64,000 nt of DNA from Anthoceros angustus. Lineage: Eukaryota; Streptophyta; Anthocerotopsida; Anthocerotales; Anthocerotaceae. How positions within the stretch are numbered: the stretch's first letter is position 1; the number at the start of each line of letters is the position of its first letter. Positions 44,434-55,625 of the stretch are shown here, piece by piece. Where the stretch lies: contig MU008171.1 of NCBI GenBank assembly GCA_010909165.1, positions 620,001 to 684,000 on the forward strand, read 5' to 3'. The position numbers and the translations under genes are program-made. A model generated the notes under the pieces. The model searched no databases and was not told the origin of the DNA. It saw only the letters and a list, made by a program, of their open reading frames with translations.

Positions 44434-45468
44434 TCATTCCGTGTTGCCATGTCCAAACATTGTCCACATGAACAGACAAAAGATTTTCCGCTTGCCTACA
44501 CCAACATCTGCCATGACCTGCACATTCCAAAAATCCTCCATGTCATTTACAGAGTGCGTCGCAGCCCATCGAGACTCCTCCTTTGATGGCATCCTCGCCC
44601 ACTTCGCCACAAATGCCATCCGGATGGGCTTCGCGCCTCGACGCCCGAATGGATAAGTACCTGGCATGCGAGCATGCGAGCATCCATGACCTTCTTGTTA
44701 GAACTGGCCACACCCTTTCCCTCGAGCTAGCTCTTGCACTCCTGCCTCCATTGCCTTCCTCCACTCAGAAAACCACATTCCAGTCGTGGTGTCTCTGTCG
44801 CCCTTATTCCTTACACCTCTGCCTCCTTCACCCGTGTCCTTACAAAATAGTTGCGCGAGCGCAGGCAAGCGGAAAATTTCTTCCATATGAAATCCAAGTT
44901 CTTGATGTGAGGGAACTCCCCTGCAACCAAGTCCATCGAGTGAGTCCATAGCCTTGCCGTCTTGCGTTTTCCAACTGTGCCCCATTTTCATCCGTGTGAT
45001 GACCAACTTATGAACGCGTTTGCCAAATGCATCCTTGTCATCCTCTCTTCCTCGTCCAAACATTCTCCCCGGCCGGTGTACGCGGCGTCGCCATGACCTC
45101 CACCTTCAGCAATTACCTGAGACCTCGTCCTTCCATGGAGGTGCAAGTGCTTTCAATGCTTCCGATAACGGAACCTCATCCGGCTTCAAAACCTCATATT
45201 CCTAGTCCGCGACCGTGGCATCGGGCTCCCCCTCGGCAGCGGCCATGCGGCGGTGCCATAATGGGAGAAAATGCTGCTGCACTCCCGAGTCTTCCTCCAC
45301 CTGGACTTGCTCCAAGGGAGGCAGCCCGTCCTCTGAGTCTTCCTCCAACGGAGGCATACCCCCGGTCTCCTCCTCGCTCCCATATATGCAGCCGTCATCC
45401 TCCAAATGCACCTCCTCGAGCGTCCCCTCCTCAGTTTCCCTCCACATAGCCATCTTGCTTGTGCTCAC
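44434..45468 (-). pseudogene. Unrecognised minus-strand coding region
   Basis: Pieces in order on the minus strand: 45468-45202 starts MSTSKMAMWRETEEGTLEEV and is strongly acidic; 45063-44698 is 121 codons with KLVITRMKMGHSWKTQDGK and MEEIFRLPALAQLFCKDTG; 44667-44434 has MAFVAKWARMPSKEESRWAA and a hydrophobic C-terminus. The pieces may be exons of one gene, because the spacing is short and the charge pattern is protein-like. I recognise no domain. It lies upstream of element E gene 1, where a divergent gene 2 would be expected if E matched D, so it may belong to a different element or to a host gene. Confidence 0.4.
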
Positions 45469-45769
45469 GATGATGAATCTGCCTGGAGCTGCAAATACAG
45501 CTGCTTGCAGCTCAGCAGATCGTTGAAGGCAAAAAAATACCGAAATGAGGCAAAATCAAGCACCTTTGATGCAAGGTCCGGACTACAGCTTACCTCATTC
45601 CAGCCATGGCTTGGATTCCACACGATGACACTCCGTCCACGCTCTGATTTGAACAAAATGCCGCGCCCTCTGCCCTCACACCATCCGGGTGACTCGAGCC
45701 TACGTCATTCCCTGAGCTGATTCAACAACTTGGTGACGACAGAAGCCCGATGTCGAGGCTGTCATGCCG

Positions 45770-46481
45770 TGTCATACTAATCTCTGCACTTGGGTTTAGT
45801 GTTTGATTAGCATTAATTAATCTAATTACTTATCTTTAAGTAAGTAATTAATGTTAATTAATCTAAAGTGCTTATGTTAATTAAGCATTGATTAGTGTTA
45901 ATTAATCTAATGTGCTTATGTTAATTAAGCATTGATTAGTGTTAATTAAACATGGTTAGCTAAGTGGATAAGCTCAAGTAATATGCTTTGGCATATTATA
46001 TTATAGTGTATTCTTAGGATACAATAGCTAAGTGGATAAGCTCAAGTAATATGCTTGGGCATATTCCTTGCATATTATAGTGTATTCTTATGATATTTAC
46101 GGCATATCGTCAATAGGATATCTTAGGAATATGCCGATGCAGTCTAGTATATATAGACCCTTCCATTGAGGACAAGCTCGGATCATAGCTTGTCCTCTGA
46201 ATATCTGATCAAGGGTGTTGTGAGGAGGCCAAAGCTATGACTCAAGCGATGTGCGAGGAATTTGCGTGTTGTTCTCGTGGGGAAAGTGTGTTTGTGCCAC
46301 GATGTCGACTACCCTCCTGTTATTGGTTTGCACCTATATACCTGCGTATTAGATTTGTTTGCTTGGTTGTTGGTCGAGGAAGTGCTTATATGAATTCAAG
46401 TGCTTACCTCGTGCGACAAGGCCGGTGTATGACGCCAGCGGCAAGCTTTGTGTTTGTGTTGGGTTAGATTGAGGTACAACA
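45770..46481 (+). repeat. Solo-LTR-like unit with TATA box and internal AT-rich repeats
   Basis: The unit starts TGTCATAC and ends TACAACA, LTR-like TG...CA ends. A TATA box (TATATATA, 46148-46155) stands in the middle. Upstream of it are two or more copies of a ~45-bp AT-rich repeat (TGTTAATTAAGCATTGATTA, 45860-45950) and a duplicated GTGGATAAGCTCAAGTAATATGC (45964, 46032). The 46245-46425 part recurs inverted at 25860-26040. No target duplication was found, so the ends are uncertain. Confidence 0.55.
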
Positions 46482-46554
46482 TCGGCAGGGCCAGAAACGA
46501 ACACAAGCATAAACATGGCAGTTTACAAACATGGCAGTTTACAGTGCAGCTACC

Positions 46555-46630
46555 TTACATTAAAAAGCCACATCCGGCTTGTATTAAAAAGCTACATCCG
46601 GCTTGAATTACAAAGCCACATCCGGACTCG
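46555..46630. repeat. Three short tandem repeats
   Basis: AAAGCCACATCCGGCTTG-like units of about 25 bp occur three times in a row with small changes. Confidence 0.7.
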
Positions 46631-46639
46631 TACTCGCTT

Positions 46640-47740
46640 GCGGCAGACCTCTAATTGGGGCCCAACAGCTTGGCCCCCTGCGTGGTGCTAGTCGACTCGG
46701 GCTCGAGTTGGGGCAAGAGGCCTGATTCGGCCCCTTCTAGGCAATTCTCCTTGCGCGACTTGGGCTGAGAATTGCTTGCCATGATTTCACTTGAATGGAT
46801 GACCATGGTTGAGTCCCGTTCGAGTCCAGATATAGTCCGCAGTCAATGAGGAGTAGTGACTGTGGTCAAAGAAGCTCCTCATTTTCCCGTGATACCCTGC
46901 CACCACAGCCTGACGGCCTGCAATAGTGAATCATTGTCCACAAATCGAGAGCCTTGGACGGCCAGATCTGGTCCCTGCCTGCTGGCTCTGTGCTAACTGA
47001 TGTTAGTCCAGCTGGTGTGTTGCGACCCACTGCTGGGGACTCATCAATCACACGCCCTTGACCACAGCGTTCGGTTTTGACTCGGCTTCTCTTTAAGATG
47101 AATCGACCAATGCATCGATCTCCAGTCATGGGGGACCCGGGCTTACCTGAATCGATGCCAGTGGAGGATGAGGAGGCCCCAATCTCCTCTGATCACAACA
47201 CTAAGTTGTTGCCTGAACAACAACAAGAGGACATTGAGTAAACGCGCACTCAAATCGCAACCATGCAGCTTCCATGGCCAAATGCTTCACCAGATCGCCT
47301 TGGAGATGGAATCGATGAAGCGGAGAGTCCAGAAGATGGGTTCTACAGTCGCGACACCGTGATCCGCCTCTTCAACTTTTGCATGGATTGTGTGATTTGC
47401 TCTATGCCAGCCCTCAGACATCACCAGATGCCCGAGGCACGAGAAGTTGGTGGCTTTGTCTGCCAGCCCGTGACAATGAATCTCGCTTCTTCCAGACAGG
47501 CATTTGGGGTCAGCACCGGGGCAAGCCATCACCACCTGTGATGGAAGGTTTGCATACAGTTTTCATCATTCAGTAGTTTTCACACTACACCTATTGTATG
47601 TTATACGATTTTCCAAATAACCTAATCCCACACGGCTTGACCATCAGTTTTCGTTGGTATTGGAGTGCATATCATCCACCCCCCCGCCCTGGCATGATGT
47701 CAGGGTGTACAAAGGCTTGGCTGACATGTATGGGAAAGGT
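46640..47740. other. Stretch without a recognisable gene
   Basis: No convincing coding similarity. The part next to 47740 may hold the decayed C-terminal end or 3' UTR of the TNP2 pseudogene. Confidence 0.3.
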
Positions 47741-50441
47741 CTATGGGCCGGTCTTGTGGTCCCGACGATATCGATATGGTTTCCCGGTGTCAATGCTGTA
47801 GAAGCTACTGAAATCCATCTCCATGGACACTGGCCTCCTAGTCATGCTGCACTTGAACCAATCCACCTCAAAAATGAAGAAGCTAACGTCTCCTTCCTCA
47901 CACGCAACCTCCAGTATATCCTGAATTTGGCCGAAAAATTCCTGGCCTGCCACGTGGATGTCCATGGAAAAAATTGCCGTGAACCCAATTGTCGCATGTG
48001 GCTCGCCGGGTTTCGTCCGCCTGCTTGGTGCGGAAGTGGTACCCATGGGCCTCGAGGCCACGATATGACATGACCTTCGTACGAGGACCATATGCCAGGG
48101 CCCTTACGACATGGGGGTGATCTAGCCCATCGAACCCGCCTGCATCAGCCGTTTGCAGGGCCCATGTCATGAAGTCACGGGTATGTGGACTGGTCGCAGT
48201 GTACATTTGCCGGGTTGGCTCCATTGTTGCTGAATGAGACAATAAATACCAATGAAAGCGTGTCCTGTTGTCTGCACTAAGCCCTTTTTGGGTACCCTTG
48301 CCAATAGGTCGCTCTCCCTCCGTGTTCGATATTTTCACCCCAAACAAGTGTGCCTGACTTGGGTGCATAGCGCTCATATACTCTGAAGCATAGTGCATGG
48401 CCTCCATCGCCAAATAACCTGTTGCCATGCTCCCTTCCGGACGAGCTCTTTGCCGCACATGATTTTTCAAGACTTGCATATATCGCTCGATTGGATACAT
48501 CCACTGACAATGTACTGTACCATGTGTCTCTACTTCGTCAACTAGATGTATTATGATATGTTGCATGATATTCCAGAACAATGACGGCATATGGCATTCC
48601 AGGTCCACGACCACATCAATGGCTTCCTGTTTTTTCATTGGTATGTCAGCTAGGTTAATCTCCTTACTACATATCCATCAATAGAGAGCACTTAGCTTCA
48701 CAACGGCCTTACACTCGGGGCATCCAACCATGCTCTAAGGGCAATGGGCAAATAAAACTGAAGAAGGCAGTGCCAATCATGGCTTTTCATGCCCGTCACC
48801 TTATCCCCGCTAAAACAACGGCGCATAGATGCTCCAAAGCCTGTTGGGGGCTTCATGTTAGCGATTTCTTGCTTCACTCCTTCAAGTCGATCTCTGGATA
48901 AGACATAAGCAGCATCGGGGAGATGCGTTTCTCCATTATCAGGTACGGGCCAGTACCACGGTTTGGAGTCATATTCTTCCATGTCAATTCTTGCATTGAG
49001 GGTGTCCCCCTTTTGAGTACATGCTAAAGGGCACAGCGATTTGGCCTCTACATGCATGACATCCATCCTGATTTCTCAATTCCACGCATCCAAGGGTAGG
49101 GTTATTGGCGATAAGCAGTGTCACCTTATGCGCGAACAAGGTATCCAAAGTCATAGCTTACCTGGAGATATGGGAGAGCTTGGAGCAACACTGATTGCCG
49201 CCTTACAGATATCGATGCTTACGTCCCATGCTGGGCGGCCACCTATTTCCTACACCACGTCTTGCACAGATCGCGGTTGGGTAGGGCTCTCCTTTCGGTC
49301 TTGTTGTCGAAATCGCCGCTCCAGCCGAGAATCCCCTTGGGCACACCAACGGCGGTGGCTAACATACACAATTTTGGTCAGAATGGGGCTCCAACGAGGC
49401 ATAAGTTCTTGCCCACAATCGACACACGCCATGTATCCTCTGACCTGAATGCCAAACAAATGTCCGAGCCCCGGATAGTCGCATGTCGCGGTGACAATTG
49501 CTGCGCGCAGACAAAAGTGGCGTGAAGCATCTCCCTCAAGCCACGAACTGTCCAGTATGGGAATGCCTTGGAACAGAAGTGCAAGTTCTTCCACCAAGGG
49601 CTGGAAGAAGTTGTCCAGATTTTGGACTTGTTGAGGTGCAGGTACAATCAAGGGTGTCAGGATGTGATTTTTCTTGGAGGAGAGCCAAGGAGGTAGATTA
49701 TGAATCTGGAGAACAACCGGCCATATGGAATATGTGCTTGACCTATGCCCTCCCGGGTTTATGCCGTCTGTTGAAATTCCGAACCTGATGTTCCTCACCT
49801 CCTATCCAAATTCGGCCTGCCTGTCAAGGGCCTCCCATGCCGGAGTGTCCGCCAAGATGCGGATGTGACCGTCCCGGCTGCGATTCCTAGAATACCAGGT
49901 CATGAGCTCTGCCAATCTGGGGCACATGAAGATTCGTTTCAGGCGGTCCACAATTGGAAAGTAGAAGAGGGCTTTTCAGGGATGGGCGCTGGGAGCACCG
50001 GCATGTGCGCCTCCCCACACGCACACCAAATCCTGCGATGTTGCGCCCTAGAAAATGCCACATCCTCGGACACAAGCGTCAATCCGCTGGGCAGTGTGCC
50101 CGATCTTCAACATAGTAGCTTGGGCACCTTTCTTGGTGTCGGGAAGACAATTGCCAGGTGGCAGGAGGGTGTTGGCCAAGAGCTGGAAAAGGGCGATCAT
50201 CTTTGGAATCGACCCGGGAGGTCTGAATGCTGAGGAGAGCCAAGATCGTAGTGAGCCGGGATGCCTTGCTGGTGGAAGGCGATTGGATATCCCACAATGG
50301 GGTGTTGGCTTCTATCGCCAAAGCCTCTTGCCACCGATTATCAACCCCTGCCAGGAAGGCTTCGGTTGCCTCACCTGGGTCCTCCTCACTACTCGTGTCA
50401 CTAGCGCTTCCGTGGTGCCTTTTGCCAGGGCCTGCTTCCAT
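47741..50441 (-). pseudogene. CACTA (En/Spm) TNP2-type transposase, fragmented
   Basis: Reading the minus strand from right to left: N-terminal pieces with GNCLPDTKKGAQATMLKIGH and RIDACVRGCGIF near 50150-50040; YFPIVDRLKRIFMCPRLAEL near 49960; RFGISTDGINPGG and STYSIWPVVLQIHNLPPW at 49798-49700; FFQPLVEELALLFQG and GYMACVDCG to about 49400; MDVMHVE and TGMKSHDWHCLLQFYLPIAL at 49066-48698; VHCQWMYPIERYMQVLKNHV and the RARPEGSMATGYL motif at 48638-48300; and the C-terminal FGQIQDILEV block at about 48020. The order is that of TNP2 transposases, including the DUF4218-like part. Frames are interrupted. No matching CACTA ends were placed around it. Confidence 0.8.
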
Positions 50442-51310
50442 CTGAGGGTCTTCCCCATCGTCGTCCGCAAGAGGGGAGGCGGGGTGGAGCGAGACCGAAT
50501 TACGAGTGGAGGACGTGCTCGGATGAGGACCTCCTGGCGGGTGAGCCCTTGCACATGCACAGGCGGAACTTGGTCAATTTCTGCACCATTTATTGGGGAA
50601 ACGGATAACTAGCAGAGATGCACATTGTGAAGGGTGGGTGTTGCAATCACAGCCAGACCCGCGCATGGAGGAATGCATCCCACTTTTGGACATAGCGCAG
50701 TGAAATATCTCCTCTGACACGGGTTCGGAAGGGAGCACACTCTGGGCAGGGACAATAAATCGATGGAATCTGCCTATCGCGGACATAGGCCGCCATCGCC
50801 GGGCTGCAATTCTCACGTTGGGGGCGGAGGCGAAGGAGAGGGGGGATTTACGCGCGGAACCTCCCTAAAGATGAGGAACGGTTGGGCTTGTGCCATAGGC
50901 ACGCCGGGCGTGACCGTCCGGACAGGCCTTAGCGCTCAACGGTAACGCCCCTTGCACGCCAAACTGGCCCAACGCGGCCCGATTCGGGCCGCACACAAAA
51001 TCTCTTGGCAGCCCGAGCTTAAATGGTCTGGGGCCCCCACGAATGCAGCAAGGGCCGGGCAACTGGCTGGTAAGGGCCGGGATGCTTACCACTGTCCGGA
51101 CGGACATCCGGACGCCAGTTTGGGCTCCCGGCTTGTTACAATTTATGGTTGCACATTGCCGAAATGGTCGCGATAAGCGTACTGAAAGCCGGGGTCTGGG
51201 GAAGTATTTTGGCATGGATATGACGCAATGGTTTCGTGCTTCCTAGGTCCGTGGTTAAGGTGCCCTACGTTTGCGATCTGTGGTGGGCACGTCATTCTTG
51301 GTCTGGATGT
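50442..51310. other. Stretch upstream of the TNP2 pseudogene
   Basis: A Cys/Arg-rich minus-strand frame at 50574-50816 may be the first exon of the transposase, but I cannot confirm it. Otherwise no gene is recognised. Confidence 0.3.
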
Positions 51311-51313
51311 CCC

Positions 51314-51910
51314 CTACTAGAAAAGGGCACCCTATGTTACAGTCGATGTTGCAATTTTTTGTTACACTTCCACATTGCAACATGTTTTGGAGGCTTGGTA
51401 TTAAGTTTGTTAGTTCCCTCGCTTGGTGCATCTTATCTTAACACGAACTGCACTCTCTCTTCCCACCTCACCTTCCGGGTACACCCCCTCTCACAAGCAT
51501 TGTTAATAATTTCCCCTGCCCTTATTACGATCGTGTTGCAATTTTATGTAACACTTCCAACTTGCAACATGTTTTGATGGCTTGGTGTTAAGTTGGTCCA
51601 TTTTTCCTCTTCCTTCTCCCACCATCCTAACACAATGCTTGGTCTCTCACTTCATGTAACACTTCAAAATTGCAACACTCTTTGGTGGCTTGGTGTTCAG
51701 GGTGTCAATTTCTTATCCACCTTCTCACCCCATCTTAACACAATGCTGGGTCTCTCTCCTCTCACCTCACCCTGCTAGTTATTGCTCCCCTTATCACACC
51801 CTTTTTATACTCTTTCACTTCTCCTCCTCCATCATGACTTTGAGAAGGACCTCCCCTATCACAACCATTTTATACTCTTCCTCTTCCTCTTGCAACATGA
51901 TTGTAACAAG
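51314..51910 (+). mobile_element. CACTA-like left terminus with subterminal repeats
   Basis: CCTACTAGAAAAGGGC at 51313 resembles the plant CACTA end CACTACTAGAAAAGGGC, with the first bases altered. Downstream, the motif TTGCAA-TTT-TGTAACACTTCC...TTGCAACATGTTTTG...GGCTTGGTGTTAAG recurs at about 51348, 51535 and 51655, with a weaker copy near 51890. The end faces right, so it is not the outer end of the TNP2 gene to its left. A right end was not found with confidence. Confidence 0.5.
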
Positions 51911-51954
51911 GACCTCTCTCTCCCCTGTCCTTCCCTTCCTATTTTACCTCCTTT

Positions 51955-52190
51955 GTATATTCTATACATATATATGTATATAGGATTCAAGACATAAGTA
52001 TGTGTAAGTATGTGTACATATATATGTACACATCCATCTGTTATACTTATATTATATCAGTGTACTTATATGTGCCTCATTTTTATACATATATATGTAC
52101 GTATATAGGCGTCAAGACTTCTTTATATAGTAATATGTATGTGCTAACCCTTACGTCACTCTCATACCTTGCATATATAAGTGTTTGATT
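51955..52190. repeat. AT-rich TATA/TACA microsatellite-like tract
   Basis: Repeated TACATATATATGTACA and TATATGTGT strings with interruptions. Confidence 0.6.
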
Positions 52191-52199
52191 TTATTAACA

Positions 52200-53740
52200 A
52201 ATTAATTGGAATTTTTGGACAGGTCAAGCGTCCTCTATCCCTCTCGGCTTTGTTGCCACTGATGCAATTGGCTTTATCTACAAACATGTATGTCTTCCAA
52301 GTGATATGGCCATATGCGTCTTGCGTGCATTACAAACATGTGCCTGTGGACTGAAGCGACGCGGCGTCACTTGGTGACTCTTCAGACCAACACCAATGTT
52401 TTCAGGATTCCTCCACAACTTCCTAAACCTATCCAGTGACCTCAATTACCACTTTGACGGCAGAGGACCCCTGTAAATGCTAGGCTACAAAGGTGGGAAT
52501 ACCAATACCATCTGTTTGTTGGTGATTGACCATCACCGGTCCACCCACGTACTGGCGACTCCAGCGTCCGCAAGACAACGGCTCTGACCATTCACATTCC
52601 CCCTCCACAAACGGCCCGCCTACCCATAGACTGCTACCAACCATTCCTATGTCACTGTGCCTACACCCCCGCCAGTCCAGGCTCGGACTCCTCTTGCGGC
52701 TTCAACACCGTTGTCTTTTGCTTGACCCTCTTCGATCAGCACCTCCTCGTTTCCTCCTGGTGTGGTCCACCTTCCGTGGGCTGGCATTCGACCCACTGGC
52801 CTCCATGGCTAGCCCCTTTACTCCTGGCCCCATAGGCTGCCAAAACACCACTTCCACAATTACAGATGGCAAACGAATAGCATTCAATCTCTCAGTACCT
52901 GGGTTGCCACCCTACTCACACTTTTCGACACAGATCGTGTGATACGCCTTGTCGGTGGCAATGCCATCACACCTCCAGGATCCCCACCATCCACGTTGCC
53001 TCCTGCATCACTTGACGGTGACGCTCCTTTGTTTGGCACCTTTCCCACATCTTCTTTCTCTCCACTGGTATCTGTGCCTTCCTTCCTGACTTGGCCTTCA
53101 CCTTCCACCAGCTTTCCCTTCCCCTTCTTCCCTGCAGTCATGCACACACATCACTTACAGGTCACATCCTACATATCGAAACCTACATATCACAACCACA
53201 TCACTTACAGGTTATGTCCTACAGATCGAAACCTACATATCACAACCAAGCATTCCAGTAACCGTCAACGACTACTTTACCCCTCCAATACTCCGGCATG
53301 CTCTCCAATCCATGCCTTGCTGCCCACTTCAACTCATCCACTGTTGTGCTCCCTCCCCAGTGTTGGAGATACCGTTTCTCGAACTCCTTTGCTCCAACGG
53401 GACCAAAGGGATTGGTCCCATGCTCATGCTTGGCAAGTCTTGCCGACGTTGCGGCAGCTTGCTGTGGTGTTGGCCACACACCACCAACAAGGTCTCCTAA
53501 GGAGTAGAGACACACTCCTCTTTTTAGAGACAAATGTCCATTTGGTCACATTCGACCTACAAATTGGAAACCAATCTCTGGATTTGGTGCTTTTCCAAAA
53601 ACCAAGGGCAAAACCCGCACTATTTCCATTTCCCGTAGTTGTCAAAAGCATCTTTTCTACCTTTTTGATGTCTTCTAACCCTGTTAAGAAAGGTCCATGG
53701 TTGGATCAAGTTGGAAAATACCCAGTTTAAGGCTTTTAAG
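52200..53740. other. Possible transposon coding remnant, unrecognised
   Basis: A minus-strand frame 53533-53240 reads KEFEKRYLQHWGGSTTVDEL and KWAARHGLESMPEYWRGKVV, which looks like real protein, and a second minus-strand frame 53147-52884 has a Lys/Gly-rich stretch with RRITRSVSKSVSRVATQ. I know no family for them. They could be parts of the element whose end is at 51314. Confidence 0.35.
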
Positions 53741-54613
53741 GGCATTTTCGCAAAAACCGGTTGTCGTTTTGAATCTGGACATTTATGACAATTTGAACCA
53801 ATGTGCTAAGTTGAAAGCGCAATCACCTCAATATGCTAACACGGTTTTTGTACACATTGGTCCAAGTATGCCCGACATCATCTGCCCTTCTGATCGCAAG
53901 GTTGTGGCACCATAAAAACAACAAGGATATGTGTCTTCATGTCAACTACGATACACAAACATGCATGCACACATCGATTTGGTACTATAGTGGGAGACTA
54001 GAGGTATAAGACACCAAGATCCCACATGGGCCATATGCCCAACTATATGTCCAGCGTTCCAAACTATACAAAAATGCTCACATATATTAAAAGAAAAGTG
54101 CCATGGCACCATATAATCTGGGACAACGGTCACTTTTGAATTTAGTCAAGTGACCCATACTCATAAGCGAAGAGACAAGGTGTCGGACCTAGGTTGGATC
54201 TGCGATCTAAGCGAAGACAAGCTTTTCTTAAAATTGCCGGCACGGACATCCATTGACCTTTGCACCACGTTGTCCACACAAAGCCAACAATTTCGCCCAC
54301 TCATTGCTCAAGTTTGAAGTCTCGGCGGTGCTCTAGCACTCCACCCACACCAAAACAAGCTGCCTATCCTAGCAGCTTCATGGCTCCCAAAAGGAGGACC
54401 TCATCACCTGCTGCCCTCCAGCCAACCTCCCGCCTATATGTTGGCACCTACATACATGAACGTGAGTCGGTCATTGGCTCACTGAAGACCTTACTACCCA
54501 TGACCTTTTAATAGCACCATCAACAAGAGGACAACAACCGCAAAAGTAAAATCAAGATCCCAAGCGTGACCGAAATCTGGCTGACAGCGCGGACACCGGC
54601 CCGGCCAAGAACG

Positions 54614-54725
54614 GGATGCAGCAACATCAGACAACAACACCGGCAAGCACCGATTAGAACCAAGCGGATGCGTCAACATCACGACAACAACACCGGCAAG
54701 CACGATTACCGGCCAAGCGGCGGAT
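54614..54725. repeat. Tandem repeat, two ~57-bp units
   Basis: CAACATCA(C/G)ACAACAACACCGGCAAGCA-type units occur twice, each ending CCAAGCGG(CGG)ATGC. Confidence 0.7.
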
Positions 54726-55394
54726 GCATGAATTGAAACACCTTACCAAAAGCCTTCACTCTCGGCCGGCTCCGGCTTCACCCGAACCCTCTTGCCAATG
54801 CCTTGGCAACCCACGCCATTACAAGCGCCAGCTCCCTCCGACGCCTTCTTGCTTGCCTCTCTCTAGCTCCTCCCCATCAACTCCACTGGGGCTTTACGGC
54901 GGATATAGTGCGAACCTCGCGGCTCCATCGCCTTCACCTCCTTCCCGGAACGTGAGATCATGGCGGATGTCACGGGGCCTCCAGCCCTCAAGCGCAATAT
55001 TTGAAGCGGCTCAATATACAAGAAGGGCTTATGGGGTACATATACGGTGAAGGGGCTTCTCGATGGGCGTGAAATGGGGTTTTGCCGTTATGGTAGCCAA
55101 TGTTTGGAAAAATAGGGTCTAAGATACTAAGCGTATACAAATGTGTTCTAGTGTTCGTGATGGTCATTGACTTCCATGGTCAAGTAGTTTTCTGAAATAA
55201 TATACCCATAATGTATTTGTGTGGGTGATGGAAGGTGAAATATGGATAAGTTTAGGGTATGAGATTTGAAACATGGGGAAGAGAGCCTCCCCGTGATTCG
55301 GAATACCATCCTTGAGGGTTTGTCATGGCTCTACTTCATTGAGCTTTACTGTGTCAAGATGTGTGGGGAAGCTCGCAGTGCGGGCGAGGGGTAA

Positions 55395-55416
55395 GGGCGC
55401 CGGCATGCCGGCGCCC
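55395..55416. repeat. Perfect 22-bp palindrome
   Basis: GGGCGCCGGCA followed by its reverse complement TGCCGGCGCCC. Confidence 0.9.
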
Positions 55417-55603
55417 AACTCTTTAGTGGTCTTGACTACAAACGTTTGAATCAATGACAATGCTGAAGCCTGATAACTAAACAGCGCACAGGTTTGGTTT
55501 AAACCCTTACTGCAAACGACTACGGCAGGCAAATGAGATTTGCATTCATGCAGATGGAGAAATTCAAATGTGTAATATAATAGATAGCTTATGTGAAGAT
55601 AAT

Positions 55604-55625
55604 AATGGGCGGCATGCCGCCCATT
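55604..55625. repeat. Perfect 22-bp palindrome
   Basis: AATGGGCGGCA followed by its reverse complement TGCCGCCCATT. It shares the GGCATGCC centre with the palindrome 190 bp upstream. Confidence 0.9.

Noticed and set aside
51236-51997. Several small plus-strand frames
   Set aside because: They translate the subterminal repeats of the CACTA-like end and simple CT-rich sequence.
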